Source: Lactococcus lactis
GTDB lineage: Bacteria; Bacillota; Bacilli; Lactobacillales; Streptococcaceae
DNA length: 64,000 nucleotides
Assembly (NCBI RefSeq): GCF_029023865.1
Contig: NZ_CP118969.1
Coordinates: forward strand, 1,364,001 to 1,428,000
Reading direction: 5' to 3'
Of this stretch, positions 18,125 to 26,744 are shown piece after piece. A model generated the notes under the pieces. It saw nothing but the letters and a program-made list of their open reading frames with translations, ran no database searches and was not told where the DNA came from. Position numbers and translations under genes: made by a program. How positions within the stretch are numbered: position 1 is the first letter of the stretch; the number at the start of each line of letters is the position of its first letter.

Positions 18125-18352
18125 TTAAAATTGAATGAGGGAAAGGGCAGCCACAGCGGCTGCCGCAATCGCTGCGGCTCCTCCTGCGATAATGCCGCCC
18201 ATTAACATACCTGAGACGCCTTTATCGACTTCTTCAGGGCGGTCATAGGACAAGCCCTTTCGCATGGTGTTAAAGTTAATCAAGATTGAGATGAGCCCCA
18301 CTACTGTGATAATGGCTCCAATCGCGGTAATAATTTTCTGTACTTCTGACAT
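18125..18352 (-). CDS. PrgF/VirB2-like small two-helix membrane protein
   Basis: A 75-aa protein with two membrane helices. The first is at about 5-27 (KIITAIGAIITVVGLISILI), and the second is Ala/Gly-rich at about 49-72 (GMLMGGIIAGGAAAIAAAAV). They are joined by a polar loop (NTMRKGLSYDRPEEVDK). This is the usual look of VirB2/PrgF-like proteins and of the TrbC/PrgI-like small components. No cleavable signal is obvious. AAAGGAG precedes the ATG. It is the first gene of the secretion channel set and lies just behind a terminator (18373-18396), so read-through or a local start site must feed it. Confidence 0.75.
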   Translation of the reverse strand: MSEVQKIITAIGAIITVVGLISILINFNTMRKGLSYDRPEEVDKGVSGMLMGGIIAGGAAAIAAAAVAALSLIQF

Positions 18353-18372
18353 TTTATTTCTCCTTTAAAATT

Positions 18373-18396
18373 AAAAAAGGCAGTCGAAACTACCTT
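18373..18396 (-). terminator. Intrinsic terminator before the T4SS channel genes
   Basis: On the minus strand AAGGTAGT and ACTGCCTT form an 8-bp stem (one U-G pair) closed by a TTCG tetraloop and followed by T6. It lies between the 32-aa ORF and the PrgF-like gene, so it would limit transcription from the surface-protein region into the channel genes. Confidence 0.7.
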
Positions 18397-18424
18397 AAAC
18401 GGTGTGTGCTTTTATAAATGAGGA

Positions 18425-18523
18425 CTAGCCGTCCTCAAAATTAGTCGCATAATCAAATTCTTCTTGGTTCGAAAAAGTCTTTGTGTTCTTTTCCCGATTG
18501 CCCTCGCGTTTGTGATAATTCAC
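18425..18523 (-). CDS. Small 32-aa acidic/basic ORF of unknown function
   Basis: A GTG-started frame (GTG complement at 18521-18523) encodes 32 residues beginning MNYHKREGNREKNTKTFS and ending FDYATNFEDG. AAGGAG lies about 11 bases upstream. It sits 17 bp after the stop of the surface-protein gene and before the terminator at 18373. It has no membrane segment and is highly polar. The ribosome site and tight spacing suggest it is translated, but I recognise no family. Confidence 0.45.
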   Translation of the reverse strand: MNYHKREGNREKNTKTFSNQEEFDYATNFEDG

Positions 18524-18540
18524 GATTAAAATTTCTCCTT

Positions 18541-21500
18541 TCATTTTTTCAATTTACGGCGGAGCTTGCGCTTCAAGCTAACCAGCGCTTTGCGTTTCAA
18601 TACGGCTACACTTAGAAGAACAAGAGCACCCAAAGCGGCTAAGAGTCCGCCACCTTTATCGCCTGTTTTAGGTAAGACACTCGTGATGACTTGTAACGGA
18701 GTCTTTGGCGGCTGCGGGGATTGTGGACTTTGAGGTGTTTGCGGAACGCTTGTTTTTTCGACATGAACCGTTTCAGACGTGGCATTTTTATCCCGAAACT
18801 CAGCGACTTTGATGTCCTTTTTCGTTGTGTCGTCTTTCATGAATAAGTCTTCCATCGTGACTAAATCATGCCCAGAAAGCGAACTTGCATCTAGCTGGAC
18901 AGGAATTTTAACGGTCATGACGGGTGCAGTTGCCACAAAAGTCACGCTACCTGTTGCTTTCACTTCTTGGTTGGTTGTCTTATCCCAGATAAAGCCTGGG
19001 ACTTTAACCGTATAAGTTTGTCCAACAGTGAGCGGACGGTCTTTATCACTTGTCCAGTCGTCCACATAGGTCGCGTCTTTCACAGGTTTCAGGGTATTTT
19101 TCTCGACTTTTGTACTGCCGCTTGGCGTGACTACTTGATTTTGACGAGTTTCGGTCGCTTTCGTGACTTGATGACCTGATGTATCAAACACCGTTTCATT
19201 GGCCGTATTGACAATTTTCGTCCCATTTGGGGTGCTGTCTTTGACCGAGACGGGTAAGTCAATGAAATAGCGCTCGCCAAGCGGGATTTTAGTGGTGTCC
19301 ACAATTTTAACGGTTTGACCGTTCGCATCTTTGATTTCCTTTGTGGCCTTGAAAGCAATGGTAATCGGGGTTTTGCCCTTCGTTTCTTTTCCTGCCGTCA
19401 CGATGTAAAGGCTAGGAGAAAGGACTTGACCTTCACTATTTCGGATGGTGATTTGACCCAGTAAAAGGTTCAGATATTGCGTTGGCAAGTCATCTGTCAT
19501 TTGAATTTCAGTTTCTTGGGCTGATTGGTTCAAATTGCGCACATCCAACATCAAAGGAAAGTCGTAAGTTTGGCCGAGCAGGACATTGCGATTATTGTTA
19601 TTCATTTTGCGATTTTTTTCAAACTGATTCACCGCTGGATTTTTAGCGGTTGTTGCCACTTCTGCTTGATAGGTAGGTCCTGTTTCATCAGTTGTTAAAT
19701 CCCAGTTCTGGTTGGTCAAGGCAAAATTTGAGATATTTTGACGGTCGTCTTGCAGTTCTTGCAAGTCCTCTAAGACACTGGTCAAGGACAACTTGCCATT
19801 TTTATCTGTCCCTGCGATGAGATTATCCTCTTTATGCGGTTGGAAATTAGGGAGTTGAACCATTTCCTTTTTATCGGTATGGCTGTCATTCACGACCACA
19901 GGCGTTGTGCTTGGCTTACCATTAACAACCAGATAGGCCGCTTCCGTCGTGACAATGGTATCGCCCATTTCAGAATTATCAAGCGTAAAGGTTACGGGGA
20001 TTTTCCCGTCAAGCTTTCCATTATCGTCTGCGGTAAGTGTCGCTTCACCCGTTGCGGAAATGGCTTTGTTTTTCGTTACGTCCCACTCGCCTGCTTTTGC
20101 CAAGACTTGCGTGCCTGATACATAACTGCCGTTGGTGCTTTGGTAGTTATCTTCAATCGTGTTCTGACCCACTTGTACCGTTGCGGTACTCACTTGAGTT
20201 GCCCCGTCAGGAACTTTGCTTACCGTGCCTGTCTCGTTCTTATCTGTCGGGTTATCGGCTTTGGCGACAGGCTTGGTGCTTACTTTACCATTGATAACTA
20301 AAAAGGCGGATTCATAGGCAGTCAAATGGTGGTCTGCAAGAGCTACGTCAGAAATCGCCACGTTAACTGCGACCTCTCCTGAGATTTTCCCGTCCTCGTC
20401 CGCCGTTAAAATACTACTTCCTGTAGCAGGGAGCACTTTTTCCGTCGCCTGATCCATCATACCGTCCACATTAATTTGGACTTGTTGGTTAGGTTCATAG
20501 CCACTACCTGAAACTTTATCTTGAAGCACATTGTTTCCGAATTTAAGCACGTTATCTGAAAGCTGTGTGCTAAAAGTCGGCACTTTACCTACCGTGACGG
20601 TTTCCGTCGGGTTATTCTGATAATTTTTATCTTCTACCAAAACTTTGCCCGTTTCATCAAGCAATGTTTCTTCCACGGTAAACTTAGCATTTAGGGCGTC
20701 TTCATCATCAAATGGTGGGAGAGCGAGCGTCGTATTCAGATTGCCTTGATTATCTGGTGACACGGTTTCACTTTTTTGAATCACATTTCCTGCACCATCT
20801 TTGACGGGATTTCCAGAGTGATCTACCAAGACCCCTGTCAACGTTTTAGCACTTGCGACATTTGTCGCAGTAACATTATCGCCAATCGTGACTTGACCCA
20901 GCCCAAGCGTTGCTTTATTTGTCGCTTCATCAAAAGCATTTGTGGTAAGCGTTGGTGGCACAATCGGATTATCCTTAATCTGTCCGAGATTGAATTTACC
21001 AAGGAGGTTATTATCATCTAAGAGCAACAGTCCGTCTTTGGTCGGGTCATAAGACACAGGAATGTCCTGATCCGTTAAGACATGGTGGGTGGTTTCGTCT
21101 GTGACTTTGAACTCATAGTCATCAGGCGCACCGTTGGTCGTTCCGTCAGGTAAAATGTCCACTTCCATGTCATGGGCTTTGGTTTCGCCGTCAGGCACTG
21201 TTGTTTCACTGGCGATATATTTTCCTGCTTGGACATGGTCGTACTCTACCATGCCTGTTTCTAACGCTCCTTGGGGGTCTGTGAAGTTATGCGAGGTTTG
21301 CGTCGCGCCCAGATAGAGCTGGCTGACTTTCGTGACAGGAGTCGCAAGGCCTGTATCGGGCGAAATCATGGTATCTCGTCCAATCAGATTGGTCTGCTCA
21401 CTATTATTAAATTTTCCAAGGGTATTCATGGCATTTGCGGCGGTCGTTGTGCCTGAGACGGGTGTGAGCGTCCAGCCTGAGCCTTTAAGACCCGTTGCCC

Positions 21501-24500
21501 CATTATCGCCTGCGACTTTATCAAACATGAAGTCAAAATCAACCACGCGATCTGCAATCGTCCCTTTGAGGTTGTCGCTATCTTCGTAGTTATTGGTGGT
21601 GCTATCCACCTTAGAATCTTTGGAGAAGTTCCAGACGTGGGCGTTGGTGTTTCGGGTGTAGCCATAAGGCGCTTGGAGTTCAATCCCGTAGTAGGTCAGG
21701 TTTTGCGACAAGTCCAGATTCTGAACCTCGCCAAAGTTACCTTTGGAATCAGACACTAAGACGACCTTTCCGTCTGCGTCCTTGGCATAAGTTCCCCCAT
21801 TTGAGAGCACCACGGGAGCACTTTCGCCTGTCTTGGGATTAACCCCTGCACTTTGCGCGACAGGCACCAGCGTTCCTGAATAAGTTACGCCCTCAATCAT
21901 GGTCGTCCCACTCGTGGACGTTTCAGCGTATAGGCCAAGTGTAGCACCTTGTAAGAGCGCTGCGCCTTGGGTCGTACTTGACTTGGTATCGGCGTCAATC
22001 TTGGTTAAGGCAAGCTCCCCCATGGGTTTATCGGTTGTTGTGGCACTTGCTTCAAAGTTTGTGTCGTCTGAACTGTAGGTGTCAGGCTTAATCGTCTCCT
22101 CCACTTTGACGTTACTCTTTGCGTGGCCATCGGCAGGGTTTACTTCCACAAAATGGAGGTTTCCTGAAACCTTGGTGCCATCAATGTTTTGGAGGTCAAT
22201 TTTGCCGTCACTTGTTGCCTCAACCTCCAAGAGCTGCTGGTCATTTTTAACCAGTGTGCCTGTCGTTACGTAAATATTAGCGGCTGTTCCTGTTTTGGGG
22301 TCCAGTCCCTCGTCAAGCGTCAGCGGTGTGCCTTTTTCATCAACGGCTTCATAAGTGGCTTTTCCAAGCACCGTATCAAAGGCAGGATTGGTGGAATTTT
22401 TATCTAAATGAAGCGCCAGCATGGGTTTATCTGAAATTGTGCCGCTCGTTGCATGATTATCTTCCAGATTGTTATTTGCGGCATCAATGGCATTACTGCT
22501 TTCAAAGTGTTCCGAAAGGCCGTCAGGGTTATTCGCAAAGCCTTTCGGTGTTTTCGTTTCAAACCAGTATAAATCATCGCTATTTGGCAGGGCAAGGTGG
22601 GATACTTTTCCAGCCACCCCGTCTTGATTCGTCACAAGCACAATATTTCCGTTGGCGTTAGGCGCATAATGGGCGTCCACAGACAAGACCACCGCCGCAC
22701 TTTTACCCGTATTGGGGTCAATGCCTTGGCTTTGTTTGACGGGGACAAAGGTGCCGACTTTAGAAACTCCGTTAATAACGGTAGTTCCTGAATCAGATGT
22801 TTTCACATACAAGCTTAGCTCAGCGCCAGACAAATCAGGTTTGCCATTCGTGCCTTGGAAGGTCGTGTCCGCGTCAATCTTTGCAATACCCGTTTCAACC
22901 ATTGGGCTATCCTGAATAAGGGTGTCTGCCGTTTCTAGGTTGTGGGACGTGGCATCAACTGAATCGCTTGCTTCAAAACTGAAGGTTCCTTTTTCATCAG
23001 GGACGCTCAGTGCTTCGCCTTTCGGGGCTTTCACTTCCACATAGCGATAGGTGTCGTAATTGCCCTTATCGTCTGCAATGGGGAGATTGGTGAGGCCATA
23101 TTTCCCGTCAGCGCCTACCTCCAGTTGCAAGTTTCCATCACTACCAGTCGTTAACGTACCGCTGCTTGCCTTAATTGGGTCATTGGAATCAATCGCGTCA
23201 GACGCTTTGAGGCGTTTGCCTGTGGCGACATTTTCCACTTCTAAGACCGCGCCTGCTTGGGAGAAGCCTGTCGGGTTAGAGTTCCCACTTTGTGTTTTTT
23301 GCCCTTTGTTTTCCCCCATGGCAAGCATTTTAATGGACACGTTAATTGCGCCGCTTTGTGGGGTACCTGCTTTAAAGAGTCCCACGGGGGCGAGCCGTGT
23401 TTGAAGGCCAGCTCCTTCTGAGTTATTGGCTTTATCTGCAATATAAAAAGGCGCGGTGCCTAGTGAAGTGCCTGCCGTGCCTTGGGTTTCAATCTTGGGA
23501 AAAGTTACTGTCCCATTCGTTGGTTTTAAGGCTTTGACCCAGAGTTTGCCATTGTCTCCCACGTAGAGCTCTGCGTTCCCGTCCGAGCTTTTAAGGGGAA
23601 GTTTTTCAGACAGGCTTGACGCGTCAGGGGCTTTAATTCCTGTGTCCGCACTTCCCATGCCGATAATCATCAGGTCGTTACTCGTCGCACTTGGTCCTGC
23701 CGTACCTTGCGCATTCTTTTGGTCGCTTGTCATTTGAGCTGTGATCTTTGACCAGTTATCGCCAATCCAAGTCCCTGCCCATGTGCTTTGCGCCATGATT
23801 TGACCGTCTGTCATTTGAGCAAAAGAGCCATAAGTACCGTGAGCGGCATTTAATGCCTGCTCCACAACCGCAACATTAGCCGTCAGGTTTTGAGCAGTTC
23901 CTGCGTCCACCCCTTGACTATTTCCTGCAAGAGCCACCTCTGTTGCGGCATAAAGCAAGTCCATTAAATCATTCAAGCTCGTCGGATCAGACGGGAGGAG
24001 ATTGGCGATATTGCCAGCATTGGCACCGCCCGTTAGCCCATTGTTTCCGTTATTGACGGTGTTTAAGACATAACTGGATGATTCTGTCGCGCCACCGTCC
24101 GCAATATCAATACAGTAGGACGGATAATAGCGCCCATTGGGAGCTAAGACCCAGCCACCACCGTCGCCACTAGGGTCATTGATGAAATAATCCGTCGCTT
24201 GATTACTGGTGGCGGTGAAATTCCCATCGCTCCCAATCACCCAACCACTCCCAGAGGCACTAAAGTTCGTACTATCCGCGTGGGCTACTAAGCCACCCAA
24301 GAAATCAGAAAGTAGGCCTTCGTTTGGTGTGCTTTCTTTAGCTGTCAATCCTTGTTTAAGCGAGGTACGCATGGCCTCATCTAGGGTCTTCGCTTTCAAG
24401 ATTTGAGTGAGGAGGTCTTGCGTGGAAGCTTTGCCCTGCATACTTTTCGCTTTTAAGAAGATTGTGGCATCGCCACTTGCGTCCACGAAAGGTGCTTGAC

Positions 24501-25227
24501 TGAACTTTTTGAGTCCTGCCGCATTGAAAATTTTTCCTCTTTCAGCAAGCGGGATAAATTTAACCAGTTCTCCCGAATAAATTTGTTGGAGGTTTTCAAC
24601 CGCAGACGAGCTCGAAGTGGTCTCTCCTTTTTTGACCGTGACGTGAATGGTCGCATCTAACGGCGCATTCCCACTTTCAAAGAGTTCCTGCATCTCTGGT
24701 GACCAATTCTCCCAGTTGGCTTCTTGTTTGAGTTTTGTGACATAGGCGCTAAAAGCCTGACCTTTTTGTAGGGTCGCAAGCTCTTGTGCGCTCATTGCCC
24801 ATTTAGTCAAGGTGTCAATTCCTAGAGAGTGAGCTTGACTGTCCAAGCGGTTCGCTTCTGCTTGTCCCGCTTTTGAACTAAAGGCCTGACCTTCAGCCTT
24901 CATGGCTTGTTGGGTGTTTTCCGTAATCCCTTTAGCCGTCGTGGCTTTTGGGGTGAGTGTGAGCGCGCCACCTTTAATTTTCCCACCCTTAGTGAGCTTT
25001 CGTGTGGCCGCCAAAGCTTTCTCATCACTCGCTGCCTTGACATAAGCGGTCTTTTGGGCAAGGGTAGCGAGACTCTCGGCCGCCTGTGCCATGGAAGGCT
25101 CTGCGGATGGCTTGGGCTTTGTTTGGGTGCTTGCTTGGAGGCTGAGCACGCCTCCTAAGGTCATGAGTGCTAGGGCACTCCCTGCAATCAACCACGGTGC
25201 ATGGTTTTTGCGTTTTGTGTGTGACAT
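18541..25227 (-). CDS. Giant LPXTG surface adhesin with thioester and CnaB/VaFE-like domains
   Basis: The 2228-aa product starts at ATG 25227 (MSHTKRKNHAPW) with AAAGGA seven bases upstream. Signal peptide about 1-33. Residues ~320-500 look like a thioester domain: Cys372 in YYPSYCIDIADG and Gln480 in IMAQSTWAGTW could form the internal Cys-Gln bond that attaches to host or cell surfaces. Then come repeated SpaA/CnaB-like domains, two closely similar ones containing ELSLYVKTSDSG and TLGLYAETSTSG, each with a Lys early (KIDADT) and a Glu late (YWFETKTPKGF, YYGIELQAPYGY), as in isopeptide-locked folds. VaFE-like repeats (AKFTVEETLLDETG) follow. The C-terminus has LPKTG (2185-2189), a hydrophobic stretch and a Lys/Arg-rich tail, so it is sortase-anchored. 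It occupies the place of prgB aggregation substance in pCF10 and probably promotes donor-recipient contact. Confidence 0.88.
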   Translation of the reverse strand: MSHTKRKNHAPWLIAGSALALMTLGGVLSLQASTQTKPKPSAEPSMAQAAESLATLAQKTAYVKAASDEKALAATRKLTKGGKIKGGALTLTPKATTAKGITENTQQAMKAEGQAFSSKAGQAEANRLDSQAHSLGIDTLTKWAMSAQELATLQKGQAFSAYVTKLKQEANWENWSPEMQELFESGNAPLDATIHVTVKKGETTSSSSAVENLQQIYSGELVKFIPLAERGKIFNAAGLKKFSQAPFVDASGDATIFLKAKSMQGKASTQDLLTQILKAKTLDEAMRTSLKQGLTAKESTPNEGLLSDFLGGLVAHADSTNFSASGSGWVIGSDGNFTATSNQATDYFINDPSGDGGGWVLAPNGRYYPSYCIDIADGGATESSSYVLNTVNNGNNGLTGGANAGNIANLLPSDPTSLNDLMDLLYAATEVALAGNSQGVDAGTAQNLTANVAVVEQALNAAHGTYGSFAQMTDGQIMAQSTWAGTWIGDNWSKITAQMTSDQKNAQGTAGPSATSNDLMIIGMGSADTGIKAPDASSLSEKLPLKSSDGNAELYVGDNGKLWVKALKPTNGTVTFPKIETQGTAGTSLGTAPFYIADKANNSEGAGLQTRLAPVGLFKAGTPQSGAINVSIKMLAMGENKGQKTQSGNSNPTGFSQAGAVLEVENVATGKRLKASDAIDSNDPIKASSGTLTTGSDGNLQLEVGADGKYGLTNLPIADDKGNYDTYRYVEVKAPKGEALSVPDEKGTFSFEASDSVDATSHNLETADTLIQDSPMVETGIAKIDADTTFQGTNGKPDLSGAELSLYVKTSDSGTTVINGVSKVGTFVPVKQSQGIDPNTGKSAAVVLSVDAHYAPNANGNIVLVTNQDGVAGKVSHLALPNSDDLYWFETKTPKGFANNPDGLSEHFESSNAIDAANNNLEDNHATSGTISDKPMLALHLDKNSTNPAFDTVLGKATYEAVDEKGTPLTLDEGLDPKTGTAANIYVTTGTLVKNDQQLLEVEATSDGKIDLQNIDGTKVSGNLHFVEVNPADGHAKSNVKVEETIKPDTYSSDDTNFEASATTTDKPMGELALTKIDADTKSSTTQGAALLQGATLGLYAETSTSGTTMIEGVTYSGTLVPVAQSAGVNPKTGESAPVVLSNGGTYAKDADGKVVLVSDSKGNFGEVQNLDLSQNLTYYGIELQAPYGYTRNTNAHVWNFSKDSKVDSTTNNYEDSDNLKGTIADRVVDFDFMFDKVAGDNGATGLKGSGWTLTPVSGTTTAANAMNTLGKFNNSEQTNLIGRDTMISPDTGLATPVTKVSQLYLGATQTSHNFTDPQGALETGMVEYDHVQAGKYIASETTVPDGETKAHDMEVDILPDGTTNGAPDDYEFKVTDETTHHVLTDQDIPVSYDPTKDGLLLLDDNNLLGKFNLGQIKDNPIVPPTLTTNAFDEATNKATLGLGQVTIGDNVTATNVASAKTLTGVLVDHSGNPVKDGAGNVIQKSETVSPDNQGNLNTTLALPPFDDEDALNAKFTVEETLLDETGKVLVEDKNYQNNPTETVTVGKVPTFSTQLSDNVLKFGNNVLQDKVSGSGYEPNQQVQINVDGMMDQATEKVLPATGSSILTADEDGKISGEVAVNVAISDVALADHHLTAYESAFLVINGKVSTKPVAKADNPTDKNETGTVSKVPDGATQVSTATVQVGQNTIEDNYQSTNGSYVSGTQVLAKAGEWDVTKNKAISATGEATLTADDNGKLDGKIPVTFTLDNSEMGDTIVTTEAAYLVVNGKPSTTPVVVNDSHTDKKEMVQLPNFQPHKEDNLIAGTDKNGKLSLTSVLEDLQELQDDRQNISNFALTNQNWDLTTDETGPTYQAEVATTAKNPAVNQFEKNRKMNNNNRNVLLGQTYDFPLMLDVRNLNQSAQETEIQMTDDLPTQYLNLLLGQITIRNSEGQVLSPSLYIVTAGKETKGKTPITIAFKATKEIKDANGQTVKIVDTTKIPLGERYFIDLPVSVKDSTPNGTKIVNTANETVFDTSGHQVTKATETRQNQVVTPSGSTKVEKNTLKPVKDATYVDDWTSDKDRPLTVGQTYTVKVPGFIWDKTTNQEVKATGSVTFVATAPVMTVKIPVQLDASSLSGHDLVTMEDLFMKDDTTKKDIKVAEFRDKNATSETVHVEKTSVPQTPQSPQSPQPPKTPLQVITSVLPKTGDKGGGLLAALGALVLLSVAVLKRKALVSLKRKLRRKLKK

Positions 25228-25257
25228 AAAAAATCCTTTCTTTAAAAAGTAAGCATG

Positions 25258-25287
25258 AAAAAACGGCCAAGTCGAAACTTGACCGTT
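25258..25287 (-). terminator. Terminator-like hairpin in the adhesin leader
   Basis: On the minus strand ACGGTCAAG and CTTGGCCGT form a 9-bp stem (one U-G pair) around a TTTCGA loop, followed by T6. It lies 31 bases before the adhesin ATG, so it would act as an attenuator rather than as the end of the preceding gene, which has its own terminator at 25333-25358. Confidence 0.65.
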
Positions 25288-25301
25288 AGCGTCTGGTTTA
25301 A

Positions 25302-25332
25302 CGTCGCCTCGGACGTGTGCCTTGAGGGACAC
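25302..25332 (-). promoter_or_regulatory. Stacked small hairpins in the adhesin leader
   Basis: Between the two terminator-like structures the leader can form GTGTcCCT/AGGcACAC (25315-25332) and CGTC/GACG (25302-25315), back to back. With the flanking hairpins, almost the whole 147-bp interval 25228-25374 is structured. No known riboswitch was recognised. Confidence 0.4.
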
Positions 25333-25358
25333 AAAAAGCGGGGTTGTTAACCTCGCTT
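25333..25358 (-). terminator. Intrinsic terminator after the HTH gene
   Basis: On the minus strand AAGCGAGGTT pairs with AACCCCGCTT (one mismatch) around a short loop, followed by TTTTT. It lies 16 bp after the stop of the 124-aa gene. Confidence 0.65.
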
Positions 25359-25374
25359 CTTCTATCTCTCAATT

Positions 25375-25749
25375 TTAGGAGTTGTGCTGTTTGTTAAAGT
25401 TTGAAATCATGGCTTGATAACGTTTGACTTCAGCATGGTCTGCCTTTTCTAAGATGAGGCGGAAGTATTCCTGCCGTTCTTCTGGGGTGGACTGGGTACG
25501 AATGAAACTTCGTAAGGAATTGTAGTTTTTTAGACGATTGAATTCGGCAGAGTGCTTAGGTGGTTTTTCGGACGGGGTATTAAGTGCCTCGTCTAAGTCT
25601 GGGTAACTCTTACGATAATAGGTCAAGTGTCCCAATTTCAGGTCTAACTTTTGTGCGATTTTTTCAAGCGACTGTCCTTGTTTGCGAAGCGCTCGAATGT
25701 CTTCTAGTTTTGGCTCAACCACCGTATGGTATTGATTGGGTCTGGCCAT
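25375..25749 (-). CDS. Putative helix-turn-helix DNA-binding protein
   Basis: A 124-aa basic protein. Residues about 16-48 (EDIRALRKQGQSLEKIAQKL, then LGHLTYYRKSYPDL) fit a helix-turn-helix of the resolvase/terminase-small-subunit type. The C-terminal half is helical and charged (STPEERQEYFRLILEKADHA). It could regulate the transfer operon or bind element DNA. Its ATG follows AGGAGAAAT and lies 2 bp after the upstream gene stop. A terminator follows it, so full transcription into the adhesin gene needs read-through. No closer family is recognised. Confidence 0.6.
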   Translation of the reverse strand: MARPNQYHTVVEPKLEDIRALRKQGQSLEKIAQKLDLKLGHLTYYRKSYPDLDEALNTPSEKPPKHSAEFNRLKNYNSLRSFIRTQSTPEERQEYFRLILEKADHAEVKRYQAMISNFNKQHNS

Positions 25750-25751
25750 GA

Positions 25752-26198
25752 CTATTTCTCCTGCGAGCGGATAAAACCTCGCATGAGAGACGCCGCCGCT
25801 TCTTCTGTCAAATCCCCCACCACGATTTCACGTCCTGTTTTTTCTCCTACGATGTCAGCTTCAATGAGCGCGTCATAAGCGTCTGGCTTAAAGAGTGTTT
25901 CATCCAGTGCTAACATTGGACTTCCATAAGCGGCACGTTGGGCGATGGCTTTGCCATTCATTTTTATGGCCGCTACATCGTCCCAGAGGTCGCGCATAAA
26001 ACCTACAAGGTCGTAGTGACTTTTTGGGACTGCGACACCTTGATCCATGAGCCAAAAGGTCTCACTCCCTGCCGCAAGTGTCGGGATTTTAGGAGCTATT
26101 TTAGTGTTTCCCGATAAAACATCATAGAGCGGAAAGGTAAAGGTAGCTTGAGTATTGTTTTGAATGACTCGCAGTGCGTCGAGCGTTGTAATAATCAT
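25752..26198 (-). CDS. Conjugative element protein of unknown function (148 aa)
   Basis: The product begins MIITTLDALRVIQNNTQATF and has no signal peptide or membrane segment. Composition is that of a globular soluble protein (GSETFWLMDQGVAVPKSHYD, EADIVGEKTGREIVVGDL). The start at 26198 is favoured by AAAGGA nine bases upstream. An in-frame ATG at 26216 overlaps that site. It is the second gene of the long transfer transcript, between the 54-aa membrane protein and the HTH protein. I do not recognise a family. Confidence 0.65.
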   Translation of the reverse strand: MIITTLDALRVIQNNTQATFTFPLYDVLSGNTKIAPKIPTLAAGSETFWLMDQGVAVPKSHYDLVGFMRDLWDDVAAIKMNGKAIAQRAAYGSPMLALDETLFKPDAYDALIEADIVGEKTGREIVVGDLTEEAAASLMRGFIRSQEK

Positions 26199-26222
26199 TT
26201 TTTGATGTCCTTTCATTTTTCA

Positions 26223-26387
26223 TTAGGCAGGCTTGGTGCCAAGGTGACTGATTCCCATTCCAAGGTGTTTGAGAATGAACCAGAGGACTTTAAAGATTCC
26301 TTTGACAAGACCAACTGCCAGTTTGAGGGCTAAGAAAATGAGGCGGAAGAGAATGGCAAAGAGGGTATAGACGAGGGCGGATTCCAT
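26223..26387 (-). CDS. Small membrane protein, first gene of the transfer operon
   Basis: A 54-aa product (MESALVYTLFAILFRLIFLA onward) with one or two membrane helices covering most of residues 4-40 and a short C-terminal tail ending GTKPA. AAAGGAG lies nine bases before the ATG at 26387, and the strong promoter at 26422-26450 is just upstream. It has no recognisable family. Small hydrophobic proteins are common at the start of such operons. Confidence 0.6.
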   Translation of the reverse strand: MESALVYTLFAILFRLIFLALKLAVGLVKGIFKVLWFILKHLGMGISHLGTKPA

Positions 26388-26421
26388 TAGCGCGACTCCT
26401 TTCGATTTTTACTTTTGATCT

Positions 26422-26450
26422 ATTATACATCTTTTAGTTTTCTACGTCAA
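26422..26450 (-). promoter_or_regulatory. Strong sigma-A promoter of the transfer operon
   Basis: On the minus strand TTGACG (26450-26445) is separated by 17 bp from TATAAT (26427-26422), close to consensus. It lies 35 bp upstream of the 54-aa gene and is the only strong promoter seen for the long leftward transfer gene set. Confidence 0.8.
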
Positions 26451-26489
26451 GAGTTATGAGTTAAAATTTCATCTGAATAAGGGGATGTT

Positions 26490-26536
26490 AAAAAGTCTTC
26501 TCCACCAATTTTTCGATTGGCTTAGAGAAGACTTTT
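26490..26536. terminator. Bidirectional terminator with nested stems
   Basis: AAAAAGTCTTCTC (26490-26502) pairs with GAGAAGACTTTTT (26524-26536). Inside is a second stem CCAAT/ATTGG. T and A runs on both sides let it work in both directions. It separates the transfer operon promoter from the IS66-like remnant. Confidence 0.75.
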
Positions 26537-26624
26537 TCCGTTGTTTAAACACTAGGGGCTTGTCTCAAAAAATTCTGCGCTGTTCAATACGCCGTTTTGT
26601 GAATTTTTTTGTGAATTTTTGAGT

Positions 26625-26671
26625 TGCGTTCAAATTTTGAGCTCTTTTATGCCCATGGTTGAGCGATTTGT
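26625..26671. repeat. 47-bp direct repeat, copy A
   Basis: This copy matches 31092-31138 (copy B) at 42 of 47 positions by eye. Both contain TGCGTTCAAATTTTGA and CCCATGGTTGAGC. They flank the IS66-like remnant and the IetAS genes. The surrounding 26537-26744 has no gene. It holds TTTGTGAATTTTT tandemly repeated at about 26595-26620 and a weak hairpin with CACC/GGTG at about 26695-26737. Confidence 0.7.
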
Positions 26672-26744
26672 AAATTTTTCTCTTTCTTTATATCAAAAAA
26701 ACACCAAAAGTCCAGTGTTCATAGGCTTTCACGGTGCTTTTTAT

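Noticed and set aside
18779-25158. Many plus-strand frames of 60-114 aa opposite the adhesin gene
   Set aside because: Typical antisense shadows of a long, GC-richer repetitive gene. None has a ribosome site or recognisable product.
26537-26744. Possible origin of transfer with tandem TTTGTGAATTTTT repeats
   Set aside because: No nick-site motif or relaxase gene is in view. In pCF10-like elements oriT lies near the relaxase genes, which would be left of this window.
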